A stretch of DNA of 64,000 nt from CAZNXJ01 sp964577115 (GTDB taxonomy: Bacteria; Planctomycetota; Planctomycetia; Pirellulales; Pirellulaceae). Shown piece by piece: positions 44,901 to 53,249 of the stretch. The stretch is taken from NCBI GenBank assembly GCA_964577115.1, contig CAZNXJ010000012.1, forward strand, positions 62,001 to 126,000. Direction: 5' to 3'. Within the stretch, counting starts at the first letter, position 1; each line of letters begins with the position of its first letter. The notes beneath the pieces are model-generated. The model saw only the letters and a program-made list of their open reading frames with translations, did not search any database and was not told the origin of the DNA. Made by a program: the position numbers and the translations under genes.

Positions 44901-45212
44901 GGCGAGCTCGAAGACTTCCGACGCGAACTGGAGGATCGCTTCGGCGCACTTCCAGCTCCGGCCGAAGGTATGCTCGAACTGGCTCAGCTCCGCATCGACG
45001 CCTCGCTGTGGCAGGTAAGCGCCATCTATCTGGAAGATGAATATCTGGTTCTGCAGTATGCCGATCATTCACGGATGAAGACGCTCAATGCGAGGATCGG
45101 GCGCAAACTGCGGCTGGTGGACCAGCGTCTTGCGTATCTTCCCTTGCCTTCGCCGATCCCCGACGGACCCGAGCTTTTAGGGATCGCAAAATCGGTGTTG
45201 CGACCCGCGTAG
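41973..45212 (+). CDS. mfd: Transcription-repair coupling factor Mfd
   Basis: About 1079 residues (ATG 41973; GTG 41949 possible). Order matches Mfd: UvrB-homology N-terminal domains (GGSRALLAAALARRCPSQ, LPGEFARRGGILDIFAPG), RNA-polymerase interaction domain (LVHLAHGIGRYRGMQLLDKD), then RecG-like translocase: RLLCGDVGYGKTELAMRA (Walker A), PTTVLAEQHYQNF, GTHRLASKDVKFN, LVIIDEEQRFGV (DEEQ box), MTATPIPRTLHMSL, ATTIVESGLDIPNANTIF and QLRGRVGRYKHRAYCYL. The C-terminal UvrA-masking domain follows. It removes stalled RNA polymerase from lesions and recruits UvrA. Length is slightly below the 1150 of E. coli Mfd. Confidence 0.96.
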   Translation: MSAVPRSSATYQRLDQLVSVWDDDRAFALAVAHLHAGRGLTFDNVVGGSRALLAAALARRCPSQLLVVTAGPRQMDELAAELPLFTDASLRTFPAWEAGLAERDLADVIYGERLSLLKQLAAGHSVPRLIVTSIQSLQQPVTSPATLSARSRLIRVGDRLDVDELLRWLAENRFHGSPAVALPGEFARRGGILDIFAPGWSEPVRIEMFGDEVESMRRFNPETQRSSESVESIEIAMFESVAAEDAHFAEFLEDGAWVLLFEPEEIGQSGQQYVARQDSPERVFSLSEVFQSLAGLPTANAAAIAVATDRDTHRLAVETVEHFSGEVGRVRQEFERIAASQQVFMVAETEAEVQRLGELLEPSSVAREGRLQFALGRLSSGFQLAREGIIVLSGNDLFQRTLVKRTTARRAPSKPLDSFLDLRSGDLVVHLAHGIGRYRGMQLLDKDGRAEEHLTIEFDGGAKIYVPASRINLVQKYVGGAKTRPALAKLGGKSWIRQKEAAQRAVQDVAAEMLELQAARTARPGIAFAPDSEWQREFDASFPYDETPDQLRAIEAIKEDMESARPMDRLLCGDVGYGKTELAMRAAFKAVESGYQVAVLVPTTVLAEQHYQNFRERMAEFPLTIARLSRFASTAEQRETLKGLKAGGIDIVIGTHRLASKDVKFNNLGLVIIDEEQRFGVDVKERLKSLRSSVDVLTMTATPIPRTLHMSLVGVRDISNLETPPQDRIAVETKVTRWNNELIRHAILRELQRGGQIFFVHNRVQDIEVVARKLKFIVPEISIGIAHGQMPEEQLEEVMVGFVAHQFDLLLATTIVESGLDIPNANTIFIDEADMYGLADLHQLRGRVGRYKHRAYCYLLIDPHKHVTPNAARRLRAIEEFSEMGAGFAIAMRDLEIRGAGNLLGTEQSGHIAAVGYELYCQLLETAVRALRRLPPRLAIDVDIHLPIEAYLPDDYIGDMRLKIDLYRRLAHLANDGELEDFRRELEDRFGALPAPAEGMLELAQLRIDASLWQVSAIYLEDEYLVLQYADHSRMKTLNARIGRKLRLVDQRLAYLPLPSPIPDGPELLGIAKSVLRPA

Positions 45213-45226
45213 TGCATTCCTATAAT
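45198..45226 (+). promoter_or_regulatory. Sigma-70-type promoter overlapping the end of mfd
   Basis: TTGCGA (45198-45203) and a perfect TATAAT (45221-45226) are spaced by 17 bases. The -35 lies inside the last codons of mfd and the -10 just after its stop. Predicted start of transcription is near 45233, so the parvulin gene has its own promoter. Confidence 0.65.
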
Positions 45227-45270
45227 CCCGCCCCGCGCCAGTGCGTAACCCTGCGCACGCGCTAGGGGAG

Positions 45271-46746
45271 ATGGAACGTCTGGGCACGTACGAACGCAGG
45301 TCCTCACAACGGCAAGCCGACCCGGTGATCGATCACTTCTCGAACCGACAACCGCGTGACTCTCGGCCCACGGACCGATCTGCGCAGCCGCACGATGCTT
45401 TGCGATCGCGAGCCCGAGGGTTCGCGACGCGATTGGCAGGAATCGCGAGCCAAGGTGCCGCGCGATCCTGGCTGAGGCGCAGGCTGATGCAGGCCGGGTA
45501 CATCGTCGTGGGTGTATCGGGTGGGCTGGTGCTCGTCGCCGGCTGCACGCATAGCCGGTGGGCCTGGTGGCCCATGGCGCGCGAATCGCGGACAGCAACA
45601 GCAGCTGCGGCGGTGGCGGAGACTCCGCAGGCGCCGATGACGGTGAATCACGCGCCTCCGCCGGAAAATGCCCCGCGTTCCGTGGCCATGCCGGTCAGTT
45701 ATCCGCAGCCGGCCAATGGTCCCCCGGTGAGCGCCGTTCCTGATAGCCCGGTTCCCGACGGCTTCTCGGAATTTGAGCCGGCAAAGATTATGGCTCGAGT
45801 GGGCGAGGAAGTGATTCTGGCGGGCGATTTGATGGGGCCCATCAACCAGGCGCTGGCCCCCTACCACGGCGTTAAATCGCCCGAGGAGATCGCGGCGACA
45901 CGCGAAGCGCTGCTCCGTCGCCAGGTTCAGACGGCGGTGGAAAACAAGCTGATGTACGTTGCGGCCCTTCGCAACATTCCCATCGACAAGCGAAAAGATG
46001 CGCTGCCGCAAATTTGGGAGCGGCTGCACACCAAGTTCGACGAAGAGGAACTGCCAAAGGCACTCGAACGAGCCAAGGTCGAAACGGCCGCGGATCTGGA
46101 CGCCATTCTGCGGCAGTACGGCTGGTCGTTGGCCAAACAGCGCCGTCAGTACGCCGAGAAGCAAATCGGCCTGAGCGGCGCTGCGGAACATGTGAACAAA
46201 CTCCCTGAGATCACGCATCAGGATCTGCTTGATTACTACTTGGAGCACGTCGAGGAGTTCGAGCAGCCCGCGATGGCGCGCTGGGAGCAACTGAGCGTTC
46301 GCTTTGATCGGACGGCCAGCCGCGAAGAGGCCTACGCGCAGATCGTCCGGATGGGCAACGAAGTGGTGCTCGGCGGCGCCCCGTTGTGGGCCGTCGCCAA
46401 ACGCGACTCGCACGATGCGAATGCCCCAGAAGGAGGCCAGCACGACTGGACCACCCAGGGCAGTCTTGTCTCCAAACCGCTCGATGCGGCGATATTCAGC
46501 CTGCCCATCGGCGAGATGAGTCAGATCATCGAGGACGACCGTGGTTTCCACATTGTGCGGGTGCTCGAGCGACGCGAGGCAACTCGTACGCCGTTCACAG
46601 AAGCACAGGCCGAAATTCGCAAAAAGATCCAGGCCGAGATGCGGCAAAACGCATTCGCGGAGTACGTCGCGCGGCTCCGCCAGGAAATTCCGGTCTGGAC
46701 GATCTACGACTCGGAGGAGGCCGAAGAGCCATCCAACCTTTATTGA
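45271..46746 (+). CDS. PpiC/SurA-type peptidyl-prolyl isomerase lipoprotein
   Basis: The start is uncertain. The promoter above makes ATG 45271 plausible, but a lipoprotein signal (MQAGYIVVGVSGGLVLVAGC) appears only from ATG 45487, whose n-region lacks basic residues unless the upstream RRRL is included. After a Pro/Ala-rich linker the SurA-like N-terminal helical region (ILAGDLMGPINQALAPYHG, VENKLMYVAALRN, ILRQYGWSLAKQRRQYAEKQ) is followed by one parvulin domain (ARWEQLSVRF, SLPIGEMSQIIEDDRGFHIVRVLERR). Parvulins assist folding of outer-membrane and exported proteins. Confidence 0.85.
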   Translation: MERLGTYERRSSQRQADPVIDHFSNRQPRDSRPTDRSAQPHDALRSRARGFATRLAGIASQGAARSWLRRRLMQAGYIVVGVSGGLVLVAGCTHSRWAWWPMARESRTATAAAAVAETPQAPMTVNHAPPPENAPRSVAMPVSYPQPANGPPVSAVPDSPVPDGFSEFEPAKIMARVGEEVILAGDLMGPINQALAPYHGVKSPEEIAATREALLRRQVQTAVENKLMYVAALRNIPIDKRKDALPQIWERLHTKFDEEELPKALERAKVETAADLDAILRQYGWSLAKQRRQYAEKQIGLSGAAEHVNKLPEITHQDLLDYYLEHVEEFEQPAMARWEQLSVRFDRTASREEAYAQIVRMGNEVVLGGAPLWAVAKRDSHDANAPEGGQHDWTTQGSLVSKPLDAAIFSLPIGEMSQIIEDDRGFHIVRVLERREATRTPFTEAQAEIRKKIQAEMRQNAFAEYVARLRQEIPVWTIYDSEEAEEPSNLY

Positions 46747-46936
46747 TCCGGTCGCCGGCGCGCCTCGCGACACCGATCTACAATTCTTTCGCGGGGCCAC
46801 GGCGAGCACGCTGCGAGAGACTCTTGCGAGCCGGTAGTGCTCGGCGCACAATCGGATTTTCGCCACGGGGCGGCCGCTGGGGCCGATGGCGTCCGATGCC
46901 ACCTTGGCACGAGGGGGCGCGCCGAAAGGGCAGGGG

Positions 46937-47467
46937 ATGGAGGTACGTCACAATCTCGAGATCAAAGCCCGGCTCGAAAATTCGGGTGCGACTCGGAAGG
47001 TCGTCCAACAGCTTGCCACGCGGCGTGTGGGCTCGCAGGTTCAGACCGACACCTATTTCTACTGCCGGCATGGGCGGCTCAAGCTCCGCCAAATTGTGGG
47101 GCACAACGCCCAGCTGATCTGGTATGAGCGGCCCGACACGATTTCCCCGAAAACCAGCCGGTATCATCTCGTCGAGGTCGCGGACGGCGATACGGTACGA
47201 GCGGCCCTGTCCGCCGCACTGGGTGTGCGCTGTAGTGTGAAGAAGCGCCGCGAGATTTTCATGTACCGCAACGTGCGGATCCACTTGGATCGCGTCGAAG
47301 AGCTCGGGGAATTTCTCGAACTCGAGGCGGTCGTCGAGCCGCAGGGGAGCTGGGACGAGGCGGAACGGCTCGTGCGTGATCTCATGGAACGCCTCCAAAT
47401 CAGCTCGGCCAGCCTGCTCGAGTCCTCGTACGGTGACCTGCTGTCTGTCCCAGAATCGAGCGACTGA
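46937..47467 (+). CDS. CYTH-domain protein (CyaB / class IV adenylate cyclase-like)
   Basis: A 176-residue protein; ATG 46937 directly follows AGGGCAGGGG and gives the standard CYTH beginning HNLEIKARLEN with the signature ExExK-type strand (LEIKARL). Further strands read TDTYFYCRHGRLKLRQI, AQLIWYERPD, SVKKRREIFMYRNVRIHLD and GEFLELEAVVEP, typical of the triphosphate tunnel fold, which acts on triphosphate-containing substrates with metal. Members include CyaB cyclases, thiamine-triphosphatases and tripolyphosphatases; which one applies here cannot be decided. Basic and acidic tunnel residues look complete. Confidence 0.9.
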   Translation: MEVRHNLEIKARLENSGATRKVVQQLATRRVGSQVQTDTYFYCRHGRLKLRQIVGHNAQLIWYERPDTISPKTSRYHLVEVADGDTVRAALSAALGVRCSVKKRREIFMYRNVRIHLDRVEELGEFLELEAVVEPQGSWDEAERLVRDLMERLQISSASLLESSYGDLLSVPESSD

Positions 47468-47704
47468 GCCGCGAAGGGCTTATTCCGCCGGCTCGTAGGC
47501 GAATTGTCGAACGACGCGCCGGGCGTTAAACTGCGTTCTCGCTGAATCGGTACCGCACGCCGAAGCTGAAGGATCACCGCCGGGCTCGCCTCGCTGTTAC
47601 CGGCCGGTGCTCAGCTGTTGTAGGTGCGCAATCTGCAAAAATGTGACATTCGACCGCTCACCCAGCTGCTTTGTGGTGAGCGAACAGTGGAAAAGGGTTT
47701 CGCG

Positions 47705-49000
47705 ATGCCGGACGGTGTGAAGCTGCGCTTCAATTCCGAAGAGTACGAGTTGCCTGTCGTTCAGGGAACGGAAGACGAGCGCGCGATCGACATCAGCCGG
47801 CTTCGAGCGGAAAGTGGCCTGTGCACGCTGGACGAAGGCTACGCGAACACCGCTTCGACGAAGAGTGCCATCACGTACCTCGATGGCGAAAAAGGGATCC
47901 TTCGCTACCGCGGCTACCCGATCGAGGAACTGGCTGCTCACTGCGACTTCGTCGAAGTCTCCTATCTGCTGATTTATGGCGAGTTGCCGAACAAGCAGCA
48001 GCTCGAGGCGTTTCGCGAATCGATTCGCCGACACACAATGATTCATGAGGACATGAAGGCGTTCTACAACGGATTTCCGCGGAACGCGCACCCGATGGCG
48101 ACACTGTCCTCGGTCGTGAGTGCTCTATCAACCTTCTACCAGGACTCGCTCAACCCCCACGACCCGCGGCAGGTCGAGATCTCGATCCACCGGCTGCTCG
48201 CAAAGCTGCCGACGATTTCCGCCTACAGTTATAAGAAGTCGATCGGCCAGCCGTTCATCTACCCGCAGAACGCGCTATCGTATTGCGAGAACTTCCTACA
48301 GATGATGTTTGCGGTTCCGGCTGAGCCCTACGAGATCGACCCAGATTTCGTGGACGCCTTGAACCTGCTGCTTATCGTGCACGCCGACCACGAACAGAAT
48401 TGCAGCACTTCGACCGTGCGGATGGTGGGGTCGTCGAACGCGAACCTGTTTGCTTCGATCTCCGCTGGCATCTGTGCCCTCTGGGGGCCGCTCCACGGCG
48501 GGGCGAACGAAGCGGTCGTCGATATGCTCGAACAGATCATCGCTGACGGCGGGAACGTGAAACGCTACGTCGATATGGCGAAGGACAAGAAGAGCGGTTT
48601 TCGGCTCATGGGCTTCGGGCATCGCGTTTATAAGAACTACGACCCGCGCGCGACCATCATCAAGAGCACCTGCAACAAGCTGCTTTCGAAGTTGCAGTTG
48701 AAGGATCCCTTGTTCGACGTCGCTAAACAGCTCGAAGAGGTGGCGCTGAACGACCCGTACTTCATCGAGAAGAAACTCTATCCGAACGTCGACTTCTATT
48801 CGGGCGTCATTTATCGAGCGATCGGGATTCCCGTGCAGATGTTCACTGTGCTCTTCGCCATCGGTCGCTTGCCGGGATGGATTGCTCACTGGGTCGAGAT
48901 GCACCGGTCCGAGTCGAAGCGGATTGCTCGGCCCCGGCAAGTATACGTCGGACCGCCAGAGCGCAAGTGGATTCCCATCGAGCAGCGACCGGAAGGATAA
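47705..49000 (+). CDS. gltA: Citrate synthase
   Basis: 431 residues from ATG 47705 (the longer frame upstream is not conserved-looking). Condenses oxaloacetate with acetyl-CoA in the TCA cycle. Family features are all seen: ITYLDGEKGILRYRGYPIEEL, FLQMMFAVPAEPYE, HADHEQNCSTSTVRMVGSS with the active His, GPLHGGANEAV (second His), GFGHRVYKNYDPRA and FYSGVIYRAIGIPVQMFTVLFA with the catalytic Asp region. N-terminal form and length are of the type II (hexameric, Gram-negative) enzyme. The Nudix gene starts five bases after its stop. Confidence 0.97.
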   Translation: MPDGVKLRFNSEEYELPVVQGTEDERAIDISRLRAESGLCTLDEGYANTASTKSAITYLDGEKGILRYRGYPIEELAAHCDFVEVSYLLIYGELPNKQQLEAFRESIRRHTMIHEDMKAFYNGFPRNAHPMATLSSVVSALSTFYQDSLNPHDPRQVEISIHRLLAKLPTISAYSYKKSIGQPFIYPQNALSYCENFLQMMFAVPAEPYEIDPDFVDALNLLLIVHADHEQNCSTSTVRMVGSSNANLFASISAGICALWGPLHGGANEAVVDMLEQIIADGGNVKRYVDMAKDKKSGFRLMGFGHRVYKNYDPRATIIKSTCNKLLSKLQLKDPLFDVAKQLEEVALNDPYFIEKKLYPNVDFYSGVIYRAIGIPVQMFTVLFAIGRLPGWIAHWVEMHRSESKRIARPRQVYVGPPERKWIPIEQRPEG

Positions 49001-49004
49001 CGGC

Positions 49005-49523
49005 GTGATCATCGACTCGACGGAAATTCTCGCGGCGCGGCGCTTTCGAGTTGTTCGGATTCGCGAGCGGATTGGCGAGCGGGAAACGTCGCGCGAAGTG
49101 GTACGCCATCCGGGGGCGGTCACTATTTTGCCCGTATTCGATGATGGCCGCGTATGTTTGATTCGCAACTACCGAGTGGCGGTCGATGAAGAACTGATCG
49201 AGCTACCGGCCGGTACACTGGAGCCGGACGAGGACCCCCGCACGACGGCCGAGCGAGAATTGATCGAGGAGACGGGGTATCGTGCCGCGAAGTGGGAAAA
49301 GCTGCATGAGTTTTTCCTCTCGCCCGGGATTCTTGATGAACGGATGCACGTCTACGTGGCGACGCAGCTGACCGGCGGCTCCCCGGCTCGGGAATTGGGC
49401 GAACAGATCGAGAATCTGATCGTTCCTTTCGACGAGGCAATGCAGATGGTCGAGGACGGTCGGATTCACGACGCGAAGACGATGGTCGCATTGCTGCTCT
49501 ACGGCAGGCGACAACGGCTCTGA
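49005..49523 (+). CDS. Nudix hydrolase, ADP-ribose pyrophosphatase type
   Basis: 172 residues starting at GTG 49005 with GGAAGGA eight bases upstream, inside the end of citrate synthase. The Nudix box is complete, matching Gx5Ex7REUxEExGU: it begins GTLEPDEDPRTTAERE and ends LIEETGY. N-terminal strands (RRFRVVRIRERIGERE, VVRHPGAVTILPVFDDGRV, CLIRNYRVAVDEELIELPAG) resemble NudF/ADP-ribose pyrophosphatases. The gene is coupled to citrate synthase (five-base gap) and its last 25 bases overlap the convergent SDR gene. Substrate specificity is inferred. Confidence 0.93.
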   Translation: MIIDSTEILAARRFRVVRIRERIGERETSREVVRHPGAVTILPVFDDGRVCLIRNYRVAVDEELIELPAGTLEPDEDPRTTAERELIEETGYRAAKWEKLHEFFLSPGILDERMHVYVATQLTGGSPARELGEQIENLIVPFDEAMQMVEDGRIHDAKTMVALLLYGRRQRL

Positions 49524-50584
49524 AGCGGATTGCGATAGAGCACCTGTGCCAGGAGTTCCGGCGATCCGGGTTCATCGGCCGGCCGACGCCAATGCCAATC
49601 GCGGTCGGTAGGAACCCACTGCGGGTCTGCCGGCCACGGGTCGAAGGGCTCGAAGCCAAGCGCCTGGCGAAGCTTATCGCAGTTCATCGTAACGTTTCCC
49701 GCGCGCGGCGGAATGGGCCCCGCCTCGGTGCGCAAGCAACCCTGTAAATGGCGCGGGTGGTAGCCGCCGACGCGATTGACGATCTGGGCGATTTGATAGA
49801 GGCTCAGCGGCCGCGGGCCGCCCGCGTGATACAAACCCGTCAGGTGGCTACCCAGGACACGGCGCGTCACGCGATTCAGGCAGTCCGTGTACGTCGGCGT
49901 GCGGACTTCGTCGTAGTAGAGCGTTGCCGGCTTGTCCTGCTTGAAACGCGACTGAATCCAGTCGATGGCTCCGGCGTGACCGTTGAAGCTGATCCCCATG
50001 GGTAACGAGATTCTCAGAATGCAGGACTCGGGCAGTTCGTGCTGGATGATCTGCTCGGCGTGCACCATCGTCTTGCCGTAAACGGTGACCGGATCCGTGG
50101 GCGAGCTTTCGTCGTAGATGACGCCGGTCGCCCCGGAGAACACCAGGTCGATCGAAAGGTGGACGAGTCGAGCGGAAAATTGCCGAGCGGCCTCGACGAG
50201 GTTCATCGTTCCGAGCACGTTGATGCGCCATGCCATGGGCGGGTCAAGTTCGCAGTGGCGCAGGGCACAAGTGGCTTCGCTGTTCAGGATGCTGCGAAAC
50301 CGGTAACGCTCGAACAGTTCAAGCAGCCCTTGGCGGCTATCAATGTTGCAGCCGACGATGCCGGGCCCGGTCAGGCGGAAGTTGTCCACGCGGCGCAGAC
50401 CAACGACCTGCCCCGGATAACGCCGGTAGAAATAGTGGAACGCGTTGTACCCCGCAACGCCGGCAACGCCCGTCACGAGCAACGGAAGCGGCGGATCGGG
50501 TAGCCTGGGAAAATGGCGTCGGGACGGCACGTTCAGCGGATACTGCGTCGAAACGGTCATCGGAGCAAAATGCGAGTTCATCAT
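49499..50584 (-). CDS. RmlD-like NAD(P)-dependent short-chain dehydrogenase, altered YxxxK
   Basis: A 361-residue extended SDR; ATGATG at 50584/50581. The dinucleotide motif VTGVAGVAGYNAF is intact near residue 37. The pattern RSILNSEATCALRHCELDPPMAWRINVLGTMNLVEAA follows RmlD/dTDP-4-dehydrorhamnose reductase and MAT2B proteins. The serine region reads LVHLSIDLVFSG. The Tyr motif is VYGKTMVHAE: Tyr is there, but the Lys four residues later is Met. Thus NAD binding is likely but catalysis is in doubt. The substrate-binding part ends CLRTEAGPIPPRAGNVTMN. It converges on the Nudix gene with a 25-base overlap. Confidence 0.87.
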   Translation of the reverse strand: MMNSHFAPMTVSTQYPLNVPSRRHFPRLPDPPLPLLVTGVAGVAGYNAFHYFYRRYPGQVVGLRRVDNFRLTGPGIVGCNIDSRQGLLELFERYRFRSILNSEATCALRHCELDPPMAWRINVLGTMNLVEAARQFSARLVHLSIDLVFSGATGVIYDESSPTDPVTVYGKTMVHAEQIIQHELPESCILRISLPMGISFNGHAGAIDWIQSRFKQDKPATLYYDEVRTPTYTDCLNRVTRRVLGSHLTGLYHAGGPRPLSLYQIAQIVNRVGGYHPRHLQGCLRTEAGPIPPRAGNVTMNCDKLRQALGFEPFDPWPADPQWVPTDRDWHWRRPADEPGSPELLAQVLYRNPLQSRCRLP

Positions 50585-50947
50585 TTCCCTGAATCATGCC
50601 AAGCCGCGTCGTAGCGCGGAATCCCCCTAGGGCTTTCTGACTTCGCGGGTACTCGCCCGAACCGCCGCGCCGTGCCCCCTTTCACCTATCTGCCCACCGC
50701 GCGCCCAGCGTCAACGCCACGACTGCCCAAGTACCCTGTCGTAGCGCGAACGGCAAAGGCGTTCCGAAAGCTGCGCAGCGTGTGGCAGTCGATCCCCACA
50801 TACGAGGCGGCTGTTGGAGGTGGCGGTAAACTTCCACTAACCCGCAAAGTTTACTTAATCGATACGGTCGGCAATGCCGAAACATATACCCGACACCGCG
50901 GGACATTTCCCGCCAGGACTTTGCCGTCAGCACGGGAGAGTAGGCGA
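50585..50947. other. Upstream region of the BBP7 gene with an inverted repeat
   Basis: A 363-base gap between divergent genes. An 8-bp inverted repeat GTAAACTT (50826-50833) / AAGTTTAC (50847-50854) with a 13-base spacer stands 94 bases before the BBP7 start. The sequence GCAAAGTTTAC within it nearly matches GCAAAGTTTGC upstream of the CHG-repeat gene. Longer in-frame starts above 50948 are not supported. Confidence 0.45.
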
Positions 50948-52303
50948 ATGCGATTATTCGCAGAGAGTTGGAAGCGGGGGCTGTTTGGGCTGCTCGCAAT
51001 GACGCTCGTGACCGCCAGCGTGTCGGCGGAGAGTCCGCGTCGTACGACGAGTACCGTGAAGCGTACCCCGGCCCAGCGAGTCGCCCAGGAATCGGTTCTT
51101 CGGAGCCAACCGGAGCCGGCACGCAGGGAGGTGCAGCGCGCGCCCGAGCCGATTGATCCGGCCTACGGCGACTCGTCCATGGATTACCTGCCCTATTACG
51201 ACGGCCCGGCAATGGCGGGGCCGTGCGGCCCGGCGGGATGCGGTGTCATGGGAATGTGCACGCAGCACGGGATTTGGGTGGACCTGGATTACCTGCTGTG
51301 GGCTCGGCGGGGCCGGTACCTGCCCGCGCTGGTGACGACCGAGCCCAACGGCGGCGTATTGCCCGGGGCGACCGTGGTGTTTGGTGACAATCGCGAGGGT
51401 GCCGAGATGCGGCCGGGCGGACGCGTGCGCATCGGCACGTGGCTCGACGCCTGCGGCATCATGGCCGTGGAGGGTAGCTTCCTCGCGCTCGGCGACGGGC
51501 GCGTGTCGTTCAACGTGGATTCCTCGGAGATGTCGACGATCGCTCGCCCCTTCTTCAACTTGACGGATAACCTGGCCGGCGGAGTCGTGGGACAGGACGC
51601 ATTGCAGGTCGCCCTGGCCGGCACGTCGACGGGCAGTCTTTCCATCAACAGTTCGTCCGACGTCGCCGCTTGGGATGTGATCTTTCGCGGGCTCTTGCAT
51701 GAAGCCGGCCATACTCGGCTGGACTTGCTCGCGGGCTATCAGGGAGCTCGTATCGACGAAGACCTCGTGATCTCGAGCTCTACGACGCTGCTTGCTAACT
51801 CCAACCAGATCGATGTCGTTGACTCGTTTGCAACCGACAATGTGTTTCACGGCGGTGCGATCGGCTTTGAATTAGTCCATACGTACAATCGGTGGAACCT
51901 CGAGCTGCTGGGTAAGGTTGGCTTCGGCAACATGAAGCAGGCCGTGACGATCGATGGCCAGCAGACCGTGACCGTTCCGCCGAGCTCGACAACGAGCTCC
52001 GAAGGCGGCTTGCTGGCTCAGCCGACCAACATCGGCCGGTATACGCGGGACGAATTCGCCGTGAATCCCGAAGTGGGAGTAACGCTGAACTACCAGCTGA
52101 CCGAATGCATCAATTTGACGACCGGCTATTCGTTCCTATATTGGAACAAGGTGCTACAGCCGGGGGATCAATTGGATCCACAATTGGCCGTCAATCCCGA
52201 TCAGCCGCCGGCGCCGGGCGAATACCAGCGTCCGTCGTTCGACTTCAAGGACGGAAGCTACTATATCCACGGTCTGCACTTCGGCGTTCAGTTCGTGTGG
52301 TGA
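50948..52303 (+). CDS. BBP7-family outer-membrane beta-barrel protein
   Basis: 451 residues with a signal peptide (WKRGLFGLLAMTLVTASVSA). After an N-terminal linker the protein begins its barrel with GIWVDLDYLLWARRGRYLPALVTT, a signature of the planctomycete BBP7 family. It continues with alternating strands (RVRIGTWLDACGIMAVEGSF, HTRLDLLAGYQGARIDEDL, FHGGAIGFELVHTYNRWNLELLG, TTGYSFLYWNKVL). It ends with the strand IHGLHFGVQFVW, a typical C-terminal aromatic ending of outer-membrane barrels. A porin-like role in the planctomycete outer membrane is inferred. The stop is at 52303. Confidence 0.9.
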   Translation: MRLFAESWKRGLFGLLAMTLVTASVSAESPRRTTSTVKRTPAQRVAQESVLRSQPEPARREVQRAPEPIDPAYGDSSMDYLPYYDGPAMAGPCGPAGCGVMGMCTQHGIWVDLDYLLWARRGRYLPALVTTEPNGGVLPGATVVFGDNREGAEMRPGGRVRIGTWLDACGIMAVEGSFLALGDGRVSFNVDSSEMSTIARPFFNLTDNLAGGVVGQDALQVALAGTSTGSLSINSSSDVAAWDVIFRGLLHEAGHTRLDLLAGYQGARIDEDLVISSSTTLLANSNQIDVVDSFATDNVFHGGAIGFELVHTYNRWNLELLGKVGFGNMKQAVTIDGQQTVTVPPSSTTSSEGGLLAQPTNIGRYTRDEFAVNPEVGVTLNYQLTECINLTTGYSFLYWNKVLQPGDQLDPQLAVNPDQPPAPGEYQRPSFDFKDGSYYIHGLHFGVQFVW

Positions 52304-52414
52304 TTGGCGATCGTCCATTGCGGCGCACGAAGACACCGCGGGCTCGCCCAAAATCCTCTTTGTTATTGAGATGCTCGCGTGGCCAGCGCGAGTCCTTGGA
52401 CGGCTGCGGCGAGT

Positions 52415-52780
52415 CTATCTTTGAGCGAGGACGCCGCTGAGGAGCAGCTCGCCGAGCTGCTCCCACGTCACCGTCTCGTCGAAGTCACATCCATACGTAT
52501 GCGCGGGCTGGTCTTCCTCCTGTAGCCAGCGGATGCGACCGTGAAAGGTCCACCGCTGCGGGGCCGCGCCATTCAGGTGGAATCGCACTTCGACCGATTC
52601 CCCTTCGTTCCAGGAATGGCCGGTCGTGGCGAACCGCATTCCTTGCCGCGAGAAGTCGACGAGCTGCACGGTCGTCGGGCCGGGCTCGCCATGAGCGACG
52701 ACTTGCACCTCGAGCGCGGCAGAATCTACGACGGCATGTCGAGGAAGTCGTGGGGTGAAGTCGACGTGTTCGGCGGACAT
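52415..52780 (-). CDS. PilZ-domain protein, c-di-GMP receptor candidate
   Basis: A 121-residue single-domain protein. ATG 52780 has GGAG about ten bases upstream. PilZ motifs are visible: an N-terminal RLPRH (RxxxR-type element, here shortened to R-x-x-R), the D/NxSxxG strand as VDFSRQGMRFATTG, and VEVRFHLNG, TFHGRIRWLQ, YGCDFDE near the end. The usual RxxxR loop is irregular, so binding of c-di-GMP is probable rather than certain. It stands alone between the BBP7 and DUF1559 genes. An HD-GYP enzyme is encoded at 4.7 kb. Confidence 0.82.
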   Translation of the reverse strand: MSAEHVDFTPRLPRHAVVDSAALEVQVVAHGEPGPTTVQLVDFSRQGMRFATTGHSWNEGESVEVRFHLNGAAPQRWTFHGRIRWLQEEDQPAHTYGCDFDETVTWEQLGELLLSGVLAQR

Positions 52781-53249
52781 ATCGGCTCCGTTCGCGCGAC
52801 GCGAGTGACGGGCAGGCTCTGAGAGGAAGTCTACGCCAACACTTGCCGGCTTCCCGGGCTGGCGATCGCGCCACCGTGGATTGGACGAAGATTCTAGCCG
52901 TACAATCCTCGCATTCCTCACCGTCGCACTCAACAACCGGCCGCTCGGCCGCATTCCTCCCCTCAGCACCCCGGAGCGACAAGGGACTAGCAGCACGTCA
53001 CGGCCGCGCGTGACACGTGGATGGCACGGCGGTGCGTCCGCTTCTTCGCGGTGGCGGGAAGACGGATTAGGATCCAACGCGGGCGCCGAGCGGCAGCGCG
53101 CGTCATCACGGATTCGAGGACTTCAAGGACATTGGCCCGCGCGGTGGAGATGCGGCGAAAGCACGTCCGCGATACGGATGCGGCCGTGCGCCTGCGCTCG
53201 CAACCGAGAAGCATGCGGGTCGAGGAACCGCCACGGTGGGAGGTGCAAA
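52781..53249. other. Intergenic region with no clear feature
   Basis: This 469-base stretch between the divergent PilZ and DUF1559 genes contains Arg-rich open frames on both strands that look like shadows of GC bias. A TACAAT at about 52900 is the only -10-like box and has no matching -35. The end holds the SD of the TTG-starting DUF1559 gene. Confidence 0.4.

Noticed and set aside
45304..46902. 532-residue minus frame
   Set aside because: Antisense to the parvulin lipoprotein gene, no domain, poor composition.
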